The notes beneath the pieces are model-generated. The model did not search any database. It saw nothing but the letters and a program-made list of their open reading frames with translations, and had not been told where the DNA came from. A program made the translations under genes and the position numbers. From Entamoeba invadens IP1 (lineage: Eukaryota; Evosea; Mastigamoebida; Endamoebidae): a stretch of DNA of 64,000 bases. This document shows, in pieces, positions 57,582 to 64,000 of this stretch. The stretch spans positions 373,309-437,308 of the forward strand of contig NW_004191832.1 in assembly GCF_000330505.1 (NCBI RefSeq). Reading direction: 5' to 3'. Numbering within the stretch: the stretch's first letter is position 1; each line of letters begins with the position of its first letter.

Positions 57582-60500
57582 GTGTTACTGTTCACTTTTG
57601 AGAAAGTACCAATTTCTTTGTTTGAAAATTTTTCGTCATTTATTTATTCAACTATGTCAAATACAGTGTCTTGTTACGGTGCTTCATATTACAGATTTGA
57701 TTTAAACCAAAACATCACAGAATTAAAAATGACTGCACTGGAAGAAGAAAAACACTATGTTTGTATGAAAACACGAAAGTTTTTATTTCTAAAAACACTA
57801 CTTTGATTCAAATAGTTCTATTTAATTTCATTGTAATTGAATAAAGTTTTGTATTCTTGGAAAACCCCAGTAGTTATAATGCGATGAATAATTGTTATCT
57901 AGTTGAAGTGACTAAATATGGTTTAACTTGCCTCATGTGCGACAATAAATCTCGACTTGTAAATGGAACATGTCTACCTCTTGACGAAAATTGTGAGACG
58001 TACAACAAAAACAACAAAGGTGTATTGTGTAAAACTGGGTTTGTTTTAAATGAACAATTCGAATGTATTAGTTCAGAAATTTGTTTATATGGCACATCAA
58101 CTAATTGTTACAAATGTCAATATAGTTACATAAAAAATGAAAACAAATGTGTGTTGGATTTCAAATGCCAACACAGTGATGGGAGTGTTAGCATCAATTG
58201 TCACAACGGAAATTCATATGACAAATGCGAAAGCTGCACATCGCATTGCCGTTTATGTAAAAACGAAAAATGTTTTATTTGTGATAACAATTTCATTCTA
58301 AATAATGAAAATTCTTGCGTTGAAATCGAAGGTGCAGTTTCAAATGGAATATCGACTGTTTGGTGTAATGACAATTATTACATGGCAAATGGGGTTTGCA
58401 ACAATTGTTCATCAAACTACGTACACTCTATATCATGTGACAAAAACAATGCAATCACATGTGAAACTAATTGTTTTATTACCAATGAAAGACAATGCAC
58501 GTCACTTATTTGTATAAATGAAACATTTAATGAAGAAAACGAAATGTGTGTTTTAGCAAAAGAAGAATGTGTTTTTATTGTGAACAACAAATGTTTGGAA
58601 TGTGATAATAATTATAATCTTAACAATAACATTTGTGTAAGTGTTATAAAGAACACAACTTCAACTAAATGTATTATGTATAACAAATATAGCTGTATTA
58701 CGTGTGACATTGGGTATTACTTTTTATTTGCAAAATGTTATCATGTTCTGAAAATTGCACAAGTTGTATTGAAAGTGATACAAAATGTTTGTCATGTAAA
58801 TATGGGTTTTGTATGGATGAGAATTACACGTGTATACCAAGCACCGAGCTGTTGGGGAAATGCGACAAAATATCACAAATTAGTGGTGGGTGTTATCAAT
58901 GCAAAGATGGGTATTACAGAGTTGGGATGGATTGTGTTGAATGTCTTTCTAAATGCTCAACATGCAACACAAAAGACAAGTGTTTGACTTGCAATTCGAC
59001 AAATTATAAAACAATAAGTGGAAAGTGTTTGCCACAAAACAGTATTTTTGGGTGTGCTGTTGAAGTCACACAAAATGGGTGTAACAAATGTTTGCGTGGA
59101 TATCACACTGTTAATGACAAAGAGTGTGAAAAATGTTACAACAACTGTACAACATGTACACAACATGAGAAATGCACATCTTGTGTTAAAAATAGGGTTT
59201 ATTTGAAAATGGAATTCGTCTTGATATACATTTGTATCAGAATGTATTAGAGTACTAAACTCAAAATATACATTTTGGCACTTTCCAAATATAACCGGAA
59301 CGTTATGTGACAAGAAAATAATTTGGTGGGTACTTCTTATTATAATTGTGTTAACAATAATAATGATGATATTTTCAATATCATTAATTGTATTTACAGT
59401 TAAATATATTGAAAAAAGGACATCAAAAACAACTTGAAAAAACAACAACAAGTTTTAAAATGAGTTATTCAAAAATTTCTTTTGTTCAACTTGGCGATAA
59501 TGTCGTTGTCAATAAAACTGATATATTATTTGGTTGTTCTGATTATTTAGTCAAAGTATGTGTTGAAATTAGTGAGTTGCTATGTGTAAAAAAATCGTCA
59601 AAGCAACATTTAAAAATTCAATTTTCGACAAAAAAAAGAACACTGCAAAATACAAAATCAAAACAGAACCCAAAATTGTATCTTTACCACACTGAATGGC
59701 AGTCGAATTTGAAATATTTATTGAACCAAATTGTTCATGTAAAATTGATGATAAAATTGTTCTTTTCTCAAAAGGATTAAGAGATGGAATTACTAACAAT
59801 TAATTCCATTTACAACCAATTAACTCTGAGCATTATTACTGAGATGTCAACACGACTTGACCCAGACGAGTTAATTGAAGAGAAGAAACTGGGCGAGGGG
59901 TCTTTTGGAATTGTCTACAAAGGAAGTTTTAGAAAAAATTGTGTAGCTATTAAGAAGATGAAGGAATTAAAAAAAGATGTTGATGAAATAATTGACTTTA
60001 CCAAAGAAGTTGAAATGCTTGACAAATTTCGGAGTGAATATATCGTCCATTTCTATGGAGCTGTATTTATACCAAATAAAGTGTGTATGGTCACCGAGTT
60101 CGCACAATATGGAAGTTTACAAAAATTAATGAAACACAAAACATCTGACGAAGTTGACATGATACTTCGAATTAAAATGATGTTGGACGCATCAAGAGGG
60201 ATTTTGTATTTACACGAAAACTGCATTTTACATCGAGACATCAAACCAGGCAATTTACTTGTGTTTTCATTAAATTTAAATGATAAAGTGAATGCTAAAT
60301 TGACTGATTTTGGGAGTGCTAGAAATGTGAATATGTTGATGACTAACATGACATTCACAAAGGGTATTGGTACACCAACTTACATGGCACCTGAGGTGTT
60401 GAACAAAGAGCATTATAAGAAACCAGCAGATGTCTATTTTTTGCAATAACAATGCTTGAAGTGTTTGGGTGGTGTGCAGCGTATCCAATTACCACATTCA

Positions 60501-60676
60501 AATTTCCATGGAAAATAGCAGAATTTGTGACTGCTGGAAAACGACTTGAAAGAAGAGAAAACATTCCAGAAACATTATATCAACTAATACAAATGTGTTG
60601 GAAACAAAACCCAAAAGAAAGAGAAACAATTAATAATATCGTTGAATCTATTCAAAAAAGTTATAATGCGGTATAA
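57582..60676 (+). pseudogene. Transmembrane kinase (TMK), frameshifted
   Basis: Plus strand, in the order typical of Entamoeba TMKs. An unassigned N-terminal part (57582-57805, no ATG found upstream) precedes CxxC-rich extracellular modules (57857 to about 59240), a membrane segment near 59315-59400 (IIWWVLLIIIVLTIIMMIFS), a juxtamembrane domain (59460-59790) similar to that of the minus-strand TMK, and a kinase domain (59850-60676). The kinase has GEGSFGIVYKG, VAIKKMK, KEVEMLDK, HRDIKPGNLLV, DFGSAR and GTPTYMAPEVL, all catalytic residues present, TKL-like. Frame changes lie near 58735 and between 59220 and 59300, a TGA lies near 59434, frame changes follow near 59690, and one falls at a run of six T (60437-60442) after the APE motif. 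Members sense outside signals and phosphorylate Ser/Thr or Tyr; this copy may be dead or mis-sequenced. Confidence 0.85.
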
Positions 60677-61520
60677 ACCCAAATGAATTAATTTAAGTAT
60701 TTAATACAGCAGCTTGATATTACTAAATTGAAACATTTTTATATTTTAATTAACATTATAAAAAAGTATCTATTATTTATATAAAAATGATTTGTGTGAT
60801 GATAAAATGTAATAAAATACAATCACAGCATTCAATATTATTATAATTTCATGTTTAATGGTGAATTCTTCTTGTTAAAACATATTTGCACATTAAAAGA
60901 GAACAACAAAAAATTTGATTCTCTTTTCAAAGTATTCAAGTTTCAAATCAAACAAAAAGTAGTATCTGACTGGTCTAATTCATGTTGTGTAAAATAAAAA
61001 AGACTCTGCAACATAATCAGTAACCACTGTCTTATTTTGCTGAGATTTGGATAATTGGACAACGAACAAATCAAGTTACCATAAAAAAATAATATTATTT
61101 TTGAATTTGTTTAATGTAACAATCTCTATGTTTATGTTCTTGTGTGACTCATTTGTTATTGTTTTTCTTTGTTTATATACTTTATATGTTTATTTGAGAA
61201 AATGCAATTATGTTATAAAACAAAGACTTGTTATTGATGTACTTTGACTGTTGCTTATTGGATGAGATATATTAAATGATATTTAGTGTAAGAAATATAA
61301 TGTTTTTACATTGTTATGATAAAACAAATATTTTTGCTTCTTATTTTAAATTGTTTAAAAAATGTCCGAGTAAATATATAGCAATACAACAAAATTTTAG
61401 ATGTGTATATTAATAGTTATTAAAATCATTTAAATATTATTTTTGAAACACGTGTATTTGTTATTACATACAAGTAGAGGTTTAACTTGGTTTAATTTCT
61501 TTTGTCTTGATCTTGTTATT
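60677..61520. other. A+T-rich intergenic stretch
   Basis: A 66-codon ORF at 61047-61247 is mostly hydrophobic, low-complexity and is not called. Confidence 0.4.
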
Positions 61521-62547
61521 TTAAACATTTTTATTAAAAAATAAATTAATTGAATTGGTAAGTTGGAAAACACGAATACTTTTTGGTGTATATGTTTGCC
61601 CATCAATGAGATCTCCACTTTGTGCAGTGTACCTGGTGGGAGTACATTTATTGTTGTTAATTATACCACGTTTGCCAAGGGATATGTCGTATAAGTAAAT
61701 GTCTTTTGTATTATTGTATCCAAATGCAAAAAGATAAGAATTGTCTTTTGTGCAAGAAATAAAAGCGTTGTCGCCTTGTCCTTCTTTTAACACAAATACT
61801 TTCGGATTTAAGTCTCCATTTCGCACAAGTGAAAATATGAATGAAGTGTCGTTTTTCAACCAACAACCACTTTTATCAATTGTGCCATAGTAAACCCCTC
61901 CAAATTTGTTCTTTTGGTCGTCTTCAATCAAAAACAGAAGATTACTTTATCCTTTTATTTTATCATCAAACACAGACGTATCTTTGCTCCAGTCATCTTC
62001 AAATGAGTTAAACACAATATTGGAAATTTTCTTCTTTGTAATTTCCTCAAGTTTTTGACGTTGGCCGTTTTCAAGACCAAAATTGAAATTTTGTTCCATT
62101 TCTTTTCGTTTGTTTTTAATATTTTCCAGCTCCTCAATTTTATTTGTTTTGATTTTTTCTATTTTTGAAAGTTCAATTTTAAAGTCTTCTTCATGTTTTT
62201 TCTTTTTTATTTCGTAGTCGTCCGTGTAAAGTGCATTCAATTTCTCTATCGACTTGTCCAATTCAATTTTGTCTGTTTGTATCTCTTTAATGTGTTGTTT
62301 TGTTATTGCTGATAATAACAAAACATCTTGCAAAAGTGACTGCCACTCCTTTCTTATAGTAATCTTCTCTGATAATCTTCATCTAATATTTCAAATTCTT
62401 TTTCAGCTTCTTTTATTTGCTCTTGAATGGGTAATTCTTTTTGCTCTTCTTTTTTTTAATTAATTCCTTTGGGTTTTCTTTTGGGTCATCTAACAGCTTA
62501 ATGATCAGAGTTGTTAGGCTTTGAATTTGAGCTTTTACTTCTTCCAT
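61521..62547 (-). pseudogene. TLDc-domain protein, stop and frameshifts
   Basis: Paralogue of the intact TLDc gene at 29143-30120. ATG at 62547 (MEEVKAQIQSLTTLIIKLL), then a charged coiled coil. The TLDc domain shows LEEITKKKISNIVF, then FLIEDDQKNKFGGVYYG, TSFIFSLVRNGDLNPKVF and the terminal YTPKSIRVFQL. Breaks: a frame change at a run of eight T on the plus strand (62450-62457), another near 62350, and an in-frame TAA at 61947-61949 where the paralogue has a Lys codon (a single-base change). The stop falls exactly between the coiled coil and the core of the domain, so the product would lack most of TLDc. Confidence 0.8.
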
Positions 62548-62885
62548 CTTTTAGTTAAATTTGTGTTCATTAGTTATGAAAAAACAGTTATTAATTAAAA
62601 TTAAAAGAATGGATTAACTTTGGAATGGAGTGGATTTATTAATATATTAAAAATATAATATATACCAACGAACTTGAATAATTAATATTTTAATAATTAA
62701 ATAATTATATTACAGTTTTAATAACAAAACATAAAACATTTTTTAATGGAAAAAAACATGTCATAATATTTACTGTATTATTTAAAATAATTTAAATTTT
62801 ATTTTGTTTTAATACATTAAATTTTGACATTAAAACTAAACGTCAATTGGGGGTCAAATGAACTTGTAATGCAAAAATTCGAGAA

Positions 62886-63990
62886 ATGGACGACTTAATT
62901 GAATTGAACAACACTCTGCCGTATTCTGTTGACAAAAATAAACTTATAACGGGTGAAGTGCTTGATTATATACTCAAGAAATTCAAAGAAGAAATTCTGA
63001 GTGATATAGATGCTCTTCTAACAAATTCAAATCCTATAACAACTTTTATTACCAAAGAAACTATCGAAGATAATTTTGGGTCACAAAAATGGACTTTTCA
63101 CCAAGCAAAACCGACACAAAGGAAACAAAAGAAGAAAAACCTTTGCTTTCTAAAACGACACCACCAGACGTTAACAATTCCCAAAACTTCATTTTTATAC
63201 CACAACAACAAAAAGATGAAAAAATAAGACCAAAAAGTAACAGTCTATCTCCATCATTGCCTGTCAAGGTCTATCCCGTCTTACCTAATTTTGCTGTAAC
63301 AAGAAGCCAATTAACAAGATCTCTCCGCCCCCAGTGTTCCCAAGTAAAACAAGAGAAATTAAAAACGATTTCAATAAAGTGTCGTATCCATCACTCTCTC
63401 CGCCTTCTCACAACAAACTTGAAAAGAAAGAAATTCTAAAAACGACACGTGGCGACGAGAAACAGACTCAAAAAATGTCTATAGAAAGTGGCACAAAAAG
63501 GGTTAAATCTTCTCAAAAAAAATTTGAGCAAAAGAAGTCGCTGAGTTTTCAACATCCACAAAAGTCGATTTTAGACACCACCGATGTCGACTTTCTGTTG
63601 ATTGAAAATTGTCGAGCAGACTTTTACAAGTGGATTTCATGTGCGAAGTTTGAGGTCTTATATGACAGCGAGAGGCCGATTCCGATTACTAAAAGTTGCT
63701 CGCAGGACTTTTTCAAGAAGGTCTATAACATTCCAAAATGCGCGTTCTTTGTGTTTTGTGATGAATGCGTATTTGGGTTTTACAGCGAAAGTCAAACGTT
63801 CTATTTGTCGCCACTCGACTTCTTGTTTGGAGTCAAAGCGACTGCGAGGAGTGTCAATAAACGGCCAAATCGAATTTTTGTGCCTCAATTTTCTCAAAAT
63901 TTTTGTTCACACTTATCTGGGAGAAGCAAAACCGAAGCGAAAGAGGAAGAGACTTGTTTGCGCTTGAAGTGGGGTATAAAAATGTTTTAA
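62886..63990 (+). pseudogene. TLDc-like protein, frameshifted, may run beyond the window
   Basis: Starts ATG at 62886 (DDLIELNNTLPYSVDKNKL). A Lys/Ser/Pro-rich linker follows in a second frame (63089 on, SPSKTDTKETKEEKP) and a third (63334 on). A C-terminal domain from about 63600 reads FYKWISCAKFEVLYDSERP, then KKVYNIPKCAFFVFCDECVFGFYSE, which resembles the first half of the divergent Entamoeba TLDc domain. Frame changes lie near 63080 and between 63240 and 63340. The ORF stops at 63990, ten bases before the window ends, probably after another frame change, since the second half of the domain is not readable. It is divergent to the TLDc pseudogene, 338 bases between starts. Confidence 0.55.
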
Positions 63991-64000
63991 GTGTGAGACA

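Overview
The window reads as a gene-poor, very A+T-rich piece of an Entamoeba genome. The evidence is the family content: BspA-like leucine-rich-repeat proteins with the Entamoeba N-terminal module, CXXC-rich transmembrane kinases (TMKs), TLDc-domain proteins with coiled coils, a CXXC-rich surface protein with a hydrophobic tail, a minimal 2[4Fe-4S] ferredoxin, a U3-like snoRNA and an intron-bearing tRNA-Ile(UAU). No LINE or SINE retrotransposon was recognised, whereas DNA transposons of several kinds are abundant. Together with the long intergenic stretches this points to an E. invadens-like species rather than E. histolytica; that species call is inference.

Layout. 1.3-2.9 kb: a 1.5-kb non-autonomous transposon whose second copy lies inverted at 50.5-52.1 kb. 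3.6-6.7 kb: pogo-like transposon. 8.1-11.2 kb: an IS630/Tc1/mariner-type transposon that also carries a Ulp1-type cysteine-protease gene. 11.75-15.1 kb: BspA-like LRR gene with frameshifts. 18.0-19.0 kb: a small TIR-bounded element. 19.6-24.0 kb: a 4.4-kb element with identical-looking 583-bp terminal inverted repeats, encoding a degenerate SF2-like helicase. 24.3-25.8 kb: broken Tc1-like transposase. 26.3-28.1 kb: myosin-rod-like pseudogene. 28.8-29.0 kb: a G+C-richer block of three hairpins, a candidate structured RNA. 29.1-30.1 kb: TLDc protein. 31.0-33.5 kb: second pogo-like transposon, with its internal-deletion derivative at 35.5-36.7 kb. 36.8-37.5 kb: tRNA cluster (Ser-like, Gly, Ile), with a decayed Ser-Gly copy at 44.9-45.2 kb. 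39.0-41.2 kb: two non-autonomous TA-flanked elements. 44.1 kb: ferredoxin. 45.8 kb: intact short LRR protein. 47.5-48.4 kb: CXXC-rich protein pseudogene. 48.8 kb: U3 snoRNA. 50.3-56.1 kb and 57.6-60.7 kb: two head-to-head TMK pseudogenes. 61.5-64.0 kb: TLDc pseudogene and a divergent, frameshifted TLDc-like gene.

Two points stand out. First, the right-hand copy of the 1.5-kb element sits inside the juxtamembrane region of the minus-strand TMK. It is flanked by TTA on both sides, and removing the element plus one TTA rejoins the kinase reading frame, which defines its ends and a 3-bp (PIF/Harbinger-type) target duplication. Second, the 4.4-kb helicase element has long terminal repeats and two inward-facing genes that start inside those repeats, but no visible transposase, integrase or polymerase. 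It resembles linear-plasmid or transpoviron architecture more than a classical transposon and is the best candidate for something undescribed.

Many genes are broken, and a large share of the breaks fall at mononucleotide runs of 5-8 bases. Some breaks may therefore be sequencing errors, but the in-frame stops in the TMKs, the TLDc gene and the myosin-like gene look like real decay.
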